From Clitoria ternatea (Eukaryota; Streptophyta; Magnoliopsida; Fabales; Fabaceae): a stretch of 64,000 bases of DNA. Positions 10,475 to 22,879 of this stretch are shown here, piece by piece; positions within the stretch are counted from its first letter, which is position 1; every line of letters begins with the position of its first letter. Position numbers and translations under genes: made by a program. Location of the stretch: the NCBI GenBank assembly GCA_037962975.1, contig CM075675.1, positions 33,606,501 through 33,670,500 of the forward strand, read 5' to 3'. The notes beneath the pieces were generated by a model. The model searched no databases, had not been told where the DNA came from, and was given only the letters and a program-made list of their open reading frames with translations.

Positions 10475-11796
10475 GGGAGTTTTTCTTACCCATCTCTTTA
10501 CTTTTTCATTATATTGTCTATTTTGTATGCTCTGTCTTACATTGAGGACAATGTATGATTTAAGTGTGGGGGTGGGATCATTTATGTGTTATTGTGTGTG
10601 TGTTTTTTGTGTGATTAAATTTTGTGTGATAAAAAAAAATTATTAAAAAAAAATAATAAAATAAAAGATTTTGTGTGTTTTTAAAAGGCATATTTTATTG
10701 GAATTTTAAGATATGCATGAGTAACAAGTAAATTCTTTCATGTCTGATATGAGATTAATGATATGTTATAATTTGAACTCAAACATTTTTGGTATGTTGA
10801 GAATGACATGATAATTGAGAAATGATCATATATGATGGAATTATACCTTGTGAGATTTTTGAGCCTTAAAATTTGATGGATCACTTTAAACCATCTTAAT
10901 CCTTTCATGTGTGATTAATTCCTGAAAGCTTACATCTTAATTTTTGTCTTGTTTCTTGATGATACTTGAAACTCATATGAATGTATTTGAAATGATACAG
11001 GCATTTTTGTTCAGTTGAGCCACTAAGCCAGATAAGCCTACCATGAATAAATTATCTCTTGCTAGCCATTTTGAGCCTATTTAACTGTTTCCTTGTTACA
11101 GCTCAAATAAGCCATGGATGAAGAACCAAAAATATACCTACCTTAAGAAATATATTGAAGCTTTGGAATCAAGTCAAAACAGGCATTCAAATAAGTGTGG
11201 GGGTGTGCAAAAAGGAATTGCAACTCTTGTTCCAAGTGTTATGCAATCTCATAAATAAAAAAAAAATTTACCAAATACCATACAATAAATATTTTACCCT
11301 CACTGTTTGCCAGTGAAATTAATTGCTTCATCATTCTTTTTGGTATATATATAAATATATATATTTCATCCATTTTAACCTTGGCCACATTGCAACCCTG
11401 TGAAAGCCCTGTTGATCTATACATGCATTTGTGTTGATTGTGGAATTAAGAAACTTGCCAAATTTTTAGACTGTTTGTTTTTCAGGAATTGTTTTGAGAG
11501 TATACACAAACCTTAAACACTTGAGAGTTGAGAGTATGTCTTGTGAGATTCTATCACTTATGATCTTCTTTTCAGTTTAATTTAATTTCCACATGCCTAA
11601 GTGTTTGAATGATTTTTATATATATATCTTGATGCTCTGCATCTTGCATGTTAAATAACTCTTGTTTCTCTGTATATTCTTAAAATTTCATGCCAATTCT
11701 GTGTGTTGTTTTCAACTTAATGTTTTCAATAAATTGTGATACTTGTTTTTATTTTGATTTTGCCCGGGAGTGCAAAAGAATAAGTGTGGGAGTATT
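10475..11796 (+). other. Non-coding 3' part of Athila-like copy 1, with polypurine tract
   Basis: About 1.3 kb after the Gag-protease stop, with no protein of known family. The sequence just before the 3' LTR (about 11775-11796), AAGTGTGGGAGTATT, takes the place of the polypurine tract that primes plus-strand DNA. A related GTGTGGGGGTG block lies at 11190-11206. Where pol would be expected there is only AT-rich DNA. Confidence 0.7.
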
Positions 11797-13446
11797 TGAT
11801 GATGCATGATTTATCTCTAATTCTCCATTTTAAATGTGTATAATTTGCTATCACTTACTGTGTAATATATTGCATTTTAACACATTTTTATCATTTGATC
11901 TTTATGTAATATTTGATTTTTAATATGTGCTAAAAGAAAATAGATCAAAGAACTCAAGAATTCCAATCCAAAATGAAGATCAAAGTGCCTAAGGATCAAA
12001 GGGATCAAGGTATATGCAAAAATATCTCAAAATGGGTGAAAAAGTATGCAAAATATCCCCCTCCTGAATCGATTCATACGAAATTAAGCACCCAGGAAGT
12101 GAAATTTTGCATCCTGAATCGATTCACAAGCAATTGAATCGATTCATACGGGTTTCAAAGGCATTGAATCGATTCTTCCATCAAATGAATCGATTCACAC
12201 GTTCAATTTTAGCCCAGAATTGCATATGTAAAGCATGAATCGATTCATTTCACCATTGAATCGATTCATGAGTGAATTATTGGCCCAGAAACACGTTTTC
12301 AAGCTTCTAGATGGTGGGCAAGGCACTAAAGATCATAATGGAGCACTGAAGCATCATAATGGAGCACTAAAGCGTGATAATGAAGCACCATTGAATTGAA
12401 AATTAAGAGTGCATATTCCATTACAAATTAATTAAGGCATTAGCTTTGCTTTTGAGCTCCTATAAATAGGAAGCAAGGCAAGGGGCAGAGGACAATTCAT
12501 TCTTCATCAGAAGACTTCAATTCCTCCTTCATACGTTCTTCCTCTTCTCTGTTGGAATTCTTCCAGCAAGTTCTTCATTTCCGGGTTAGTTTTGTTGTTT
12601 GTAGTTGTAATTATGGAGGGCTAAAACCCCTAGATTGATTTTCTTGGAGAATGTTGTAATGTAATTTTGAGGTCATTAATTTTAATATAGTATACTTTTA
12701 TTATTGTTATTTCTTCATAATCATTCTCTACTTATTTAATTCCATTTTGTTTAATTGAATTTGTATGCTTAATCGGTTTAATTATTCAAATGGAGTAAAA
12801 TAAGATTTCAAATTAGAATGGATTAAGGAAATATGCATGCTTAATGAATATTTTCATAATCACTTTTAATAATTATGGTTTGCTTAATTCCATAATTTGA
12901 GAATAGATTATGTATATAGGCGATGTTCTTATGTATGCTCAATAATTCCTAGATTTTACGATCTTGACTCCTTTTGCTTAATTAGGATGCTTGATTAAAA
13001 TATTCATTTTTAAATGAAAGTAAAGGAATTGTGAATTAAAAAAGACGCTTAGTTGATCAATTCAAATTGAGCTAAGAAATTAACATTAATAAGTATACAA
13101 ATTATTTTTAATGAACCAAGGATAAATTTATTTACAATACTCCAAGAAAATCAATCGCTTGTTATTTATTGTTTTAAATCCTTTATTTACTTTGTTTTAA
13201 TTTTAATTGTGACAACAAAAATCAATCAAAACCCCCCCAATTGTATGTTAGTGAACTTATGTTTGTAAAAATTTTTAGTTGTTTAGTTTTAATTTTTAAT
13301 TGTTAAAAATTAGTTTAAGACTTGATTTTTCCTAAATTTTTGTGTTGATCCTTGAGAGAACGACCTAGGTTGACACCCTAGTACTACGTTAATTAATTTT
13401 AATGTACTAATTTGACGGAATCACGACTGTAAAAATATTCACGTCA
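11797..13446 (+). repeat. 3' LTR of Athila-like copy 1
   Basis: 1,650 bp, matching the 5' LTR but lacking the 28 bases equivalent to 6158-6185, which removes the first palindrome of the array. The length difference is exactly 28, so there are no other net indels. The TATA box is at 12461-12468. Confidence 0.93.
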
Positions 13447-13451
13447 CACAT

Positions 13452-15693
13452 CCATTTAGGTTAGTATCACAAATCATTCGCTTACTCTCAATACTTCATC
13501 ACCACTAAGGGTCACCAATACTCAGCATACACTTGGCTATTATGCAAATGCTCTTAAAGCTAATGCATATACACAAATAAGTCAATAACAAATACGGATC
13601 TGACTGTGGGAAAAATACCATACGTTATATGGGTTAAACATAGGTGTGTTACTATGCCCCTACTACAGTAGTAAATGTGTATATTTATCTCATTATTTTC
13701 ATGCATAACAACATCTTTTACCGGTACCAAACCGCTATCACCCCCTTGTAGCACTAGTTACCCCGTGACAAGTGGATTCAACAACATGGCCATAATTGCC
13801 ACAAGTGCTACGGGCCCCTCCGAACACACATCGAGAGAGTCATTTCCCATTAGAAACGCCAAGGATACTCGCTCATCACAGAGCTGCCCACCCACTGGGC
13901 CCGCCACATAGGGTGCATCATCACTAATCTATGGACAGCTTCAGGATTCCATTGAATCACTAGGGAATAATACAATTTACCCATGCACAGGGTCATCCTC
14001 CCACTAGGCCCGCCTATTGGAACCCCTAACATTCCATATAGATAGCTTATAATATGCCATGGATGCAAATGCCAGATCAATGTATTTCTCACATTATGCA
14101 TCCTAAATGTCACTCCACATTCAACAATTCACCACCATTACTTAATGGATTTCAACATCCTTATCAATTTCAATCATCACATATCATCAGATTTCATACA
14201 TGTCGATTGTTAATAGCAATCATGGTTCATCAAATTCCTTCACACATATATCATGGGATATCCATACATTATATTCAATCCAATCACAATTATGGCATCA
14301 ACTCAAACAATCACAAGTCATACTTAAAATATTATTAAAGCATAATCCCATACATTTACCACAACGTATAATTATTCTAAATGCATTTCAAGCCATACAT
14401 AGTATTCAAACATTCATCCAAATCAAAACAAGGGATCACACCCATACATATACATATCAACAATGGATAAGATCATGCATTTAAGTAATGTTACCCCCTC
14501 CCACCTCACGAGAAGTAGTACTCAGAGCGATCCGAAGGTCCCACTTCACCGATGGGGTCGATTTCTACATCACACAACATTCCATATAATTATTTTCTTT
14601 CTCAACCTCCAAGTTTTAAATATTTTTTGGTTAGCTACCTGGTGTTCATGTCATTTTACACCCTAAATCACTTTCTTTTCTTTTAACCCACCATAACCAT
14701 TATGGGTTTGGTATTCATATCCATTATTTTGAATTTTAAAGCCATAACCACCAATGGCTTCCCACATGCATGTGCATTTTCCATCAATATTCTTATCTTT
14801 AATCATCAATATCACTCTACCATCATTGATAAACCTTTATCCACTCACATTTCCCATTTTCCTTAATTTCAAGGGTTAGGGTTTCATCAAAACTCAACAA
14901 CCACCATTTATATCTATCATTTTCCACCCCATGCACTACCACTTTTGTGTACCCATTCATACCTCCTTAAAACCATGACTTCATCACACCCTACCTTAGA
15001 GCTTTGCATACAAATAACTCCTAAACCATACCTCATTCATGATAGCCTAGGGCTTGGAACGCATAAAAATGAAGAGAAGAGCTTACCTCAAACAAAAGAA
15101 AGTGATCCCCTAAGAGAATGGGTGAGGGTGATGAAAATAGAGAGGGAGAAGAGAGAGCTTTCAACACTTCAACCTTCTCCTTGCTTGAAGAGGAGAGACA
15201 AAAATGGTAGGGAGAAAGGCACATACCCACACTTTGGGTTTTGAGAGGAAGAGAAGAGGAAGAAGAAGTTGGGAAGAAGAAGAAAAGAGTATTATGTTTG
15301 AGAGGGAGAGGGTGACGGGAATTGAGAGAAAAGAAGAGGGTTTTAATTTTTTTTTGTTTTGGCCCATCATTAAAATTTCCCGTTTTACAACAAATAAGAT
15401 CTCTGTTTGGGCCCAATACTTTATCTAAAAATTATGCTGAAGATATATTCGGATTCCTAGTATTATTCTCAATCACCCTGACCAATAACACCTCGATCAA
15501 AGATACTTGGTCTGACACCCATATTTTAGTCGAGTATTAATTTCAGCTCTTTAAGCTATAATAAATTATTGATAGTCATTAAAATTATCAATTTAATTAT
15601 TTCTAACCTTCCGGGGTATTGATTAATTTATGCATGATTTTTCACTATTTATTTCTCTCAATTAATCATTTATATAAATTTTGGGATGTTACA
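13452..15693 (-). repeat. Right part of the split Tekay-type solo LTR
   Basis: Continues the LTR interrupted at 5897. Blocks match the Tekay LTR at 51110-53411, including the CCGCCCACTGGGCC-like and CACATCGAGAGAG phrases. Short frames here are not supported as genes. It ends GGGATGTTACA. Confidence 0.8.
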
Positions 15694-15698
15694 GATAT

Positions 15699-16204
15699 AA
15701 GAAACTTTTGAGATGAAAATATTTAACTTTTAATAGTATTTTTTTAGGATAATTGATACGCTTAGGTTATATATTATTGTTTATTTAACATTTTATAAAT
15801 AACTTATAAATTAGATTATACATAGGACAATTAGAAAAAATATCAGACAATGATGCGATAATATATGGGGGAAATTATAATTAATAAAAAATAAGGGACT
15901 AATACAAAATAATTAAATTAATAAGGGACTATTGTACATAACAAGTTATTGAATATATTGCATCCAAATTAATTTATAAATACATCTATCTTTCATTTTG
16001 TATAAGGACAAAAACTAAAATTTAGCAATTTTATACCATAAAGTAAATATGCAATTTTATTAAACTTCTTTTTTGATGTTGTAGATGATGTCACTTTTGG
16101 ACTGACGTTTTAGATTCTCCAATTGGTTGGTGCGTATTATTATTACTATTACTATTGTTACGATTTCTATTTTTTGTATTATTTGGTTGATCTTTGTCAC
16201 TATA
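15699..16204. other. Non-coding AT-rich spacer
   Basis: Right flank of the solo LTR; no gene seen. It contains two copies of AAGGGACTA about 40 bp apart (near 15892 and 15930). Confidence 0.4.
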
Positions 16205-16212
16205 GTGACAAC

Positions 16213-16921
16213 TAAGGGTGTTCGCGGATTAGATTGTATCAGTTTTAAGGTCAAAAGTCATCCAATCCAATCAAGAAATCATTATGAAGTTTGGATTGGA
16301 TTGGTTAGGATGTACTATGAAAGCCGATTTGATTTGATATATCAATTTGGATTGGATTCGATTTCAGTTTTTAGAAAATACCTTAAAATAAATCACTTAC
16401 TATAGAAATCACATATTAACATAGTAACAGACAAGTAACATGATAATTCCAATTGAAAAATTCAAAAACTAATATGATAAATCCAATAACCCACAAGGCC
16501 ACAAAGTGAAGCAAATGTTTTTTTCCTTTCTAATTTGAGCAATTGATAGGTGTGCATCATAAAATATTAAAATTAAAACATTCGGTATTGCTATTTGGGT
16601 TTAAACTGTTTTATGCATGAATTATAAAATTGAAACATTAGGCATTGTCGTTTGGACTAAAGCTATTTTACTTTTAGGAATTATAAAAATAAAGAAAATA
16701 TATTGAGCCTTTATGTAGCAGGTCCAAAGTAGTACTAGTAGGAAAAAACCACTGTGGATTGGTTTAGATTGGATCGGTTCCTGAAAGTGGAACCGAAATC
16801 TAATCCAATCTATTAAAAAAATATCAGTTTTTTCGGTTATTGGTTTTTTTGGTTATCGACTTTTCGGTTCTGTTTTCTGTTGAGAGGTTTTTTTAATTGG
16901 ATTGGATGATAAACACCCCTA
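16213..16921. mobile_element. Non-autonomous hAT-like DNA element, 709 bp
   Basis: A perfect 8-bp target duplication GTGACAAC lies at 16205-16212 and 16922-16929. Termini are TAAGGGTGTTC and, inverted, TAGGGGTGTTT. Subterminal GGATTGGATT repeats lie in both arms, as in many plant hAT-derived short elements. No transposase frame is present. Confidence 0.85.
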
Positions 16922-16929
16922 GTGACAAC

Positions 16930-17224
16930 CCGTATTAAATATTTATTATTATAATATATATTAATAATATAATATTATACCATATATTTATATATAATAT
17001 AATATAAACATACATTTATTATTATATGATTAATATAAAATATTGTTTAATATGTGTAATTTTGTACCGAATAATAAATAAAAAATAGAAAATTTTTTAA
17101 AATGTTATTAATATCATATCCCCTTTTAAGTAATTCTCACATAATTTTAAATATGAAAAATTTACCTTAGGTTTTTTATCCTCTTCTGGATTAGCTGAGT
17201 TATATAAACTCATAAATGTAATAT
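16930..17224. other. AT-rich spacer before the Tat element
   Basis: No gene; dense TATAATATAA-like sequence. The ancestral continuation is at 36591, across the Tat insertion. Confidence 0.4.
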
Positions 17225-17229
17225 ATATT

Positions 17230-18028
17230 TGATCCGGTCTAGATACCGGCCCTTAGAATAAGACGTCATCTTGGCCATCCCAGAGAGTCAACCGGTATCA
17301 CAGGTCAACGTCCATACTGCAAGACATGATATAGGATCCCTCCCTACACCGGCCATCAGAAGTCTTATTTGAGACATCGAATCCTTCTTCCGCTCTCATT
17401 CTTTCGTCACATATAACTGTTTGCCTCAGTGTCATGATAAGATAAGTAGAGTCACTACTTATCAATGTAGATACCCTACATATCGGAATGTGTCTATTTC
17501 ATTCACTGAAAGGAGTAAGTACGATTACAGGCGTGATATACGGAAAAGGTGGATTATCCTCATCCCTGTGGCAGAATCGTACACTGATCATTGCCTACCC
17601 ACTGTCACGCTCTGAATACTGAACTACTCTGATTGATGCTTTGCACACGGCATCAGAACTATGGGCCCACTTGCGCCCAACGATTCATTTTCCACGTTCA
17701 ACTATAAATAGCATATTCACCAACACATGCAAGGTTACGTTGTTCTTACTCTTGCTTTACTATTGCATTGCTTAAGTGTTCTCTGAGTTTCTATATACAC
17801 TTTTTTGACTTGAGCGTTGGAGAATCTTTGTAGGTGACACCACCTTTTGCTCCTAACAATGCGAAACTCTAGTGTGGAGGATCTCTAGGACAACAAGACT
17901 GGCTTCTCCCACTGAGAGGTCGGATTATAATACCGGATACCCACTGTACCGGTATATAAATACTCAAATCATCAACTTTTGTGGCTGGTTCTCACACCGG
18001 ATTCTATACCCCAGTTTAGACCAGTTCA
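17230..18028 (+). repeat. 5' LTR of the Tat element
   Basis: Starts TGATCCGGTCTAGATACC and ends GACCAGTTCA. A TATA box (TATAAATA) lies at 17703-17710, with the equivalent at 36260-36267 in the 3' LTR. No paired palindrome array is present, in contrast to the Athila-like and Tekay-type LTRs here. Confidence 0.9.
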
Positions 18029-18046
18029 TTGGCACGCCCAATGGGA
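18029..18046 (+). other. Candidate primer binding site of the Tat element
   Basis: TTGGCACGCCCAATGGGA directly follows the LTR end. Position and the TGGCACGCCC core fit a tRNA primer site; the priming tRNA was not determined. Confidence 0.6.
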
Positions 18047-18092
18047 CTCGATAGAGTTATTCCTACTTTTCGCAGAAGTTTAGTAGTTCACC

Positions 18093-19545
18093 ATGGAAGG
18101 AGATGGATGTGATTTTATGGATGGTCACGTGGAGGATGTGACCTATCAGCAAGCTGGTAGGAGACTTGTTTTCGAGTCTTCTGTAACCCACACGAGGAGG
18201 ATGGTACCCATTGCAACTCCTGACACACGAGATAAAGTTATAAGGCAACTCAGGGAGGAGTTGAGAAGGGAGAAAAGGGGAACTGGGGACAGAGTGATGT
18301 CTCAGGCTGATAATACTCACCATGCATCTGCCAGAGAGAAGTCCACTACTCTCCAATATTCGAAGATTCCCACTTATGAGGAGAGGGAACAGATTCAGAA
18401 GATAGAGTCAGTGCAAGAAGGAAGAAGCAGGTGGTGGTGACCTCTGGGGCATACAAGCTCAACATCCCTTTCTCAAGGAGACTCATGAGCGTACTTATCC
18501 CCAAGCACCTTCAAACAACCCAGCCACTTTCGATCAGAAAGTATAATGGGGAGACAGATCCTACTAAGCATCTTGATGCTTATGTGTATGAGGCCATGTA
18601 TCTGGGAGCTGATAAAGATGTCATGTGCAGAATGCTCCTAAGAACCTTGGCGGAGGAAGCTCTTAGCTGGTTCAAGAATTTACCCTCAGGTTCGATAGAT
18701 TCCTGGGAGGAAATGGCGGTTGCGTTTGAGATCCATTTCGTTATTTCTAGAGATATTCCCAGGACTTTTCATACCTTGGCCTAGATCAGGCAAGGAGAAA
18801 ACGAAACTCTTAAAGAGTTTTTAAGGAGGTTTTATAAGGAGACTGCTTTGGTGCCTAATCTCACGGAGGCCATTCAACTTCATATTGTTGTTGAAGCTTT
18901 GCAACCTGGATCAGCCTTTGCCTTGTCTTTGGCGAAGAGTCCTCCGATGACGTTTGAGGAGTTCCGGAGGAAAGCCTCGAAGTATGTGGGCATAGAGATG
19001 CACCTGGAAGCTACAGCTGCCAGACTGAAGTCATCAGCCCTCCCCTTCCCCCCCCCCCCCCCCCCCCCGTAGTAACCACAGAGAGATAGGGAAAAAGTAA
19101 GGCCAGAAAGGCATGCACAGAGAAATGATTTCATGAGTCCTAGGCCTCAACAGCGAGATAGACACGTAGCCTCCTTCAACAACTACACCCCACTAAACTT
19201 CAGGAACTCTCAAATCTTGAGGGAAGTTGGCTGGCCCACGCTCAGTGTTTATAGGATAAGGAAGCCTCCTCCAATGAAAAGACTTGGAAACTCCTGAAAA
19301 TATTGCGCTTTTCACAAGCAGGTTGGCCATACCACAGATGAGTGAAAGGCGTTGAAGAACACAGTGGAGACCCTTATTAGAGAAGGAAAGCTGAAGTAGT
19401 ACTTATTTAAGGAGAAATCCTTAGACGAGCCAGACAGGATGGAAAAAAGAGGAAGGGATCATGATGATGAAGGAGATAATAGTTGCAATCTGATCAGGAG
19501 ATTCACAGCAGCTAAGAAACAAAAGGGAGTGGTGATCAATGAAGG
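18093..19545 (+). pseudogene. Tat-lineage gag, broken
   Basis: Begins MEGDGCDF at 18093. One frame runs to 18440, another takes over from 18431 and carries the capsid core (KYNGETDPTKHLDAY, EEALSWFKNLPSGSI), interrupted by TAG at 18782-18784, and continues to the poly-C tract near 19048. Downstream, around 19310-19420, remnants resembling the short zinc-binding linker of this lineage (FHKQVGHTTDE, then a stop) are visible. At least one frameshift and three stops prevent a full Gag. Confidence 0.8.
19048..19068 (+). repeat. Homopolymer of 21 C within gag
   Basis: Uninterrupted run of C read from the sequence, encoding a polyproline end in one frame. Such runs slip in replication and in sequencing, so its true length is uncertain. 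Confidence 0.85.
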
Positions 19546-19594
19546 AGCTCAGTAAGACAGCATGCCTAAGTAGCAAAGGCAAGGCCGGCGTGAG

Positions 19595-20164
19595 GTGATT
19601 GATATGATCGTTGGAGGATTTGCTAGGGGAGCGTCAATCATAGCTCGTAAGAACCACCACCGAATGATCCTATCAGTGCAGGGGAAGCCCAGGGACAACC
19701 GCCCTTTCAGGGATGGCATGGTAGCACTGGCGGTGTCGTTCAGAGATGACGATTTTGGCCCAACAATTCCAGGAGGTGACGATGCAGTGGTTATCATCGC
19801 TGTTATAGCCAATAAAGATGTGAAAAGGATCCTCGTCGATCAGGGAAGTTCTTGTGATGTTATTTTTTATAATTGTTTCAAGAGAATGGGCTTTAATGAT
19901 GCAGATTTACAACCATATACACAAGAGCTCACAGCGTTCAATGGAGTGAAGCAGCCCACCAAGGGGTATCTCGATACTCTTATTTCTTTTAAGGGCAAAC
20001 CTGGAGCAAGAACGGTGAAGTCCAGGATCCTGGTGATTGATGTGGAATCCCCTTACAACGGAATCATAGGACGTCCTACATTGAACGCAATGGAAGCAAT
20101 CGTGTCTACCCCGCACCTCCTTATCAAATTTATTGACAAGGACAATGGTGTGTCATCCCTTTGA
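19595..20164 (+). pseudogene. Tat-lineage aspartic protease region
   Basis: Cuts the Gag-Pol polyprotein. VDQGSSCDVIF, with the catalytic Asp near 19838, corresponds to the DQGSS form usual in this lineage. The flap region and IIGRPTLNAM follow, matching the conserved (I/L)GRP motif near the C-terminus. This stretch is open for 189 codons but has lost continuity with gag upstream and ends in a stop at 20162-20164 before reverse transcriptase. Confidence 0.8.
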
Positions 20165-20176
20165 GGCGATCAGGAG

Positions 20177-21388
20177 ATGGCCAGGTATTGTTACAACCTG
20201 AGCCTGAATATGGTAAAGATGGAGGCATTTAACAAGAAGAAGAAGTTGAATGACGGAGGAACAGCGGCTGGGTCTGTCAGTTTGGTTTATCTTGACCCCA
20301 AAGCGAAGTTAAAAATCGACCCTCTCAACCCCTCAAAGCCCACACCGGACGGAGGTTCCAGGGACGTCGTCTTAGGGGATTCCCCAGAGAAGGTCACACA
20401 CATTAATGATAAGCTGGAGTCTGTTATGGAGCAGCGCCTGTTGGCACTCCTTCAGGAATTTAAAGACCTTTTTGCATGGACTGCTGTAGACATGCCTGGG
20501 ATGGACCCCGATTTCTGCTGCCTTAAATTATCTCTTTATCCAGAGACAAGGTCGGTTGCCCAGAAGAAGAGAAGATTAGGACCAGAAAAACAAAAGGCAT
20601 CTCGTGAGCAAATAGAGGAATTGTTGAAGGCCGGATTTAGAAGTCTATTATTCGTCTTGGCTTTCCAATATGGTGATGGTGCAGAAGGCCAACGGCAAGT
20701 GGAGAATGTGCACTGACTATGTAGACCTCAATTGATGTTGCCCGAAAGACCCATATCCGCTCCCAAATATTGATCGTATGGTTGATGATTCGTCTGGTTA
20801 CCAATACCTCGGTTTCATGGATGCTTATTTGGGGTACAACCAAATTCTAATGTGGGAGGAGGACCAGGAGAAGACAGCTTTCGTCAATGACCGTGGTGTC
20901 TTCTGCTACACCGTCATGCCCTTCAGTTTGAAGAATGTTGGAGCTACTTACCAGCGTATGATTAATAAGGTGTTCAAAGGCATTCACACCAAGCTGGTGG
21001 AGGTGTACATTGATGATATCATTGCCAAGACTCCAGCTAGAGGTGATCATATTGAAGATTTACGCCAAGTGTTTACCCGGTTGGGGCAATATAACATGAG
21101 ATTAAACCCGTTGAAATATACCTTTGCAGTCCCAGCTGGGAAGTTTTTGGGTTTCATGTTAACCCAGCGCGGCATTGAGGCCAATCCAGGTAAATATCAA
21201 GCGATATTGGACATGCAGAGTCTGAAGAACTTAAGGGAAGTGCAATCGTTAAATGGGAAAGTGGCCGCTCTGGCTTGATTCATGCCCAAAATGGCGCATA
21301 GGTCCCTTCCTCTGTATAAAGTGTTGAAAAGTCTAAGAAGTTTGAGTGGGGACAGGAGCAAGAACAGGCGTTCCAGCAACTCAAGGAA
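20177..21388 (+). pseudogene. Tat-lineage reverse transcriptase, broken
   Basis: Copies element RNA into DNA. The N-terminal part (LLALLQEFKDLFAWTAVDMPG) is in one frame; after KAGF a frameshift moves reading to the frame with VQKANGKWRMCTDY, then a stop near 20734, then PYPLPNIDRMVDD. The catalytic YIDD is at 21006-21017. KFLGFMLTQRGIEANPGK identifies the thumb region. A further stop at 21276-21278 and a frame change lead to the RNase H. Confidence 0.85.
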
Positions 21389-21832
21389 GTGTTATCAAGT
21401 CCCCTGATCTTTGTAAAACCAGACCCTTGTGAATCCCTCATCTTATACTTGGCGATTTCTGATGAAGCCTTGGGCGTGGCATTGGTCAAGGAAACTCCAG
21501 AGGGGCAGAGGCCAGTGTATTTCACTAGCAAGACGTTGCAGGGAGCAGAAAGTAGATACCAGAAGATAGAGAAGGCCGTTCTTGCAGTTGTATGGGCTTC
21601 ACGGCGATTGAGGTCGTACTTCCATGCACATCCAATTCTGGTAAGAACGGATTTACCACTCCATTCCGTACTTAGCAAGTCGGACCTTGCTGGGAGGATG
21701 ATTAAATGGTCTATCGAGCTTTCTGAGTTCAAAATTTCTTATGAACCGCGAGGAGCCATTAAAGCCCAAGTCCTGTCGTATTTTATTGTAGAAATAACAG
21801 GGGCAGATCCAGCCACACCTCGAGCCCATTAG
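21389..21832 (+). pseudogene. RNase H domain adjoining reverse transcriptase
   Basis: Degrades the RNA strand of the RNA:DNA hybrid. YLAISDEALGVALV and PVYFTSKTLQGAESRYQKIEKAVLAVVWA match the first RNase H of Ty3/gypsy elements. The expected catalytic aspartate in the first motif reads as S (AISDEA where AVSD or CDAS is usual), and ADALSR-like sequence reads QVLSYF, both signs of decay. Confidence 0.75.
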
Positions 21833-21841
21833 ACCATTTAT

Positions 21842-22300
21842 GTGGATGGGTCATCGAACAATAAAGGTTGTGGAGCTGGCGTTGTTGTGGAGAGTGATAA
21901 CGGTGTGCATCTAGAGATCTCTCTTCGATTCAATTTTAAAACCTCCAACAACCAGGCTGAATATAAAGCATGTCTGGCCGGACTCCGAGCGGCAATCGAT
22001 ATCGGTGCAACAGAGGTGACGTTGTGTAGTGATTCACAGCTGGTGATATCACAGATTCAAGGTGAATACCAGGTCTGTGAGCCTCAACTCCAGCTATATT
22101 TGAATTGTGTGAATAAGTTAAAAGGAAGATTCGATGTGTTAGAGTTTAAGCATGTCCCAAGAGAAGAAAATACTAGAGTGGATATTCTATCGAGCATCGC
22201 AAGTACTAAACAGCCAGGTAGTACAACAACAGTGGTTCAGAGTACATTGACATTGCCTAGCATTCCTCTATTCCCTTCTCTGAACGCTATAATGGTTAAC
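21842..22300 (+). pseudogene. Second, archaeal-type RNase H of the Tat lineage
   Basis: Begins VDGSSNNKGCGAGVV, then SNNQAEYKACLAGLRAA and LCSDSQLVISQIQGEY, then HVPREENTRVDILSS. The order D, E, D and a late D fits an active RNase H fold of the archaeal/plant type found as an extra domain in Tat elements. The usual VDGAS and ADALS read VDGSS and VDILS. A stop precedes it at about 21830 (after PRAH). Confidence 0.82.
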
Positions 22301-22879
22301 TCTTCTTATGAGAATTCTTGGGTTACCCCGTATATCTGTTACCTGGCTGACGGACAGCTGCCCACCGATGAGAAAGAGAGAAGGAGGGTAAAAAGGGAAT
22401 TACCATATTTCACCATGGTCGATGGTGTTTTCTATAGAAGAGGATTCTTAGTGCCATATCTCCTTTGTTTAAAAGAAAGCGAGATACAAGGAGTAATGGA
22501 GGAGGTACATGAGGGGCAATGTGGGCACCACACCGGAGGAAGAAGCTTAATGAGAAAAATCCTCAGGGCTGGATATTGGTGGCCCATAATGAAGCAGGAT
22601 TCTATTGATTTCGTGAAGAGGTACGATGCTTGCCAGAAATTTTCTAATCTTCATCACACGCCGGCCCAAGAACTCTCTTTATCTGCGGTGCCATGGCCAT
22701 TCTACCAATGGGGCCTCGATATTTTGGGTCTATTCCTGACCACACCGGGAGGCATTAAGTATCTGATTGTGGGAGTTGATTATTTCACCAAATGGATTGA
22801 AGCAGAGCCAGTAGTGTATATCACATCAGCACGGACATAAAATTTTGTGTACGAGAATATCATAGCCCGATTCGGTGTT
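22301..22879 (+). pseudogene. Tat integrase, N-terminal part up to the nested insertion
   Basis: Integrates the DNA copy. The HHCC zinc-binding region is seen as VHEGQCGHHTGG then YDACQKF, and the first catalytic Asp in WGLDILG. A stop follows SART, near 22840, after which the frame continues NFVYENIIARFGV to 22879, where the Athila-like copy 2 begins. The reading frame resumes at 30600 after the 5-bp duplication GTGTT. Confidence 0.88.

Larger units (their letters stand above)
5898..13446 (+). mobile_element. Athila-like gag-protease-only LTR retrotransposon, copy 1
   Basis: A complete 7,549-bp element with TSD CACAT (5893-5897 and 13447-13451), TG...CA termini, LTRs of 1,678 and 1,650 bp, a tRNA-Asp-type primer site and one long ORF. 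The internal region is only about 4.2 kb and has no reverse transcriptase, RNase H or integrase, so the element needs enzymes in trans. It sits inside the Tekay-type solo LTR 4195-15693. The LTRs differ by one 28-bp deletion plus about fifteen substitutions noticed by eye, implying a recent insertion. Confidence 0.92.
4195..15693 (-). mobile_element. Solo LTR of a Tekay-type Ty3/gypsy element, split by an Athila-like insertion
   Basis: The target duplication GATAT lies at 4190-4194 and 15694-15698. The right end reads GGGATGTTACA, the same terminus as the Tekay LTRs at 53411 and 62181. Without the insertion (5898-13446 plus one 5-bp duplication) the LTR is about 3.95 kb, close to the 3,924-bp LTRs of the intact element. 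No internal region lies between left and right parts, so unequal recombination between LTRs is likely. The left terminal dinucleotide is CG where TG is expected, probably one substitution. The piece at 13452-15693 shares blocks with 51100-53400, including the motif around TGCAAATGCTCTTAAAGC. Confidence 0.85.

Noticed and set aside
13675..14484. Several short plus-strand frames
   Set aside because: They lie within LTR sequence, match no family, and are not kept in the equivalent parts of the Tekay LTRs.
15033..15540. Overlapping short frames on both strands near the end of the solo LTR
   Set aside because: They arise from purine-rich LTR sequence; the same region in the Tekay LTR gives different peptides.
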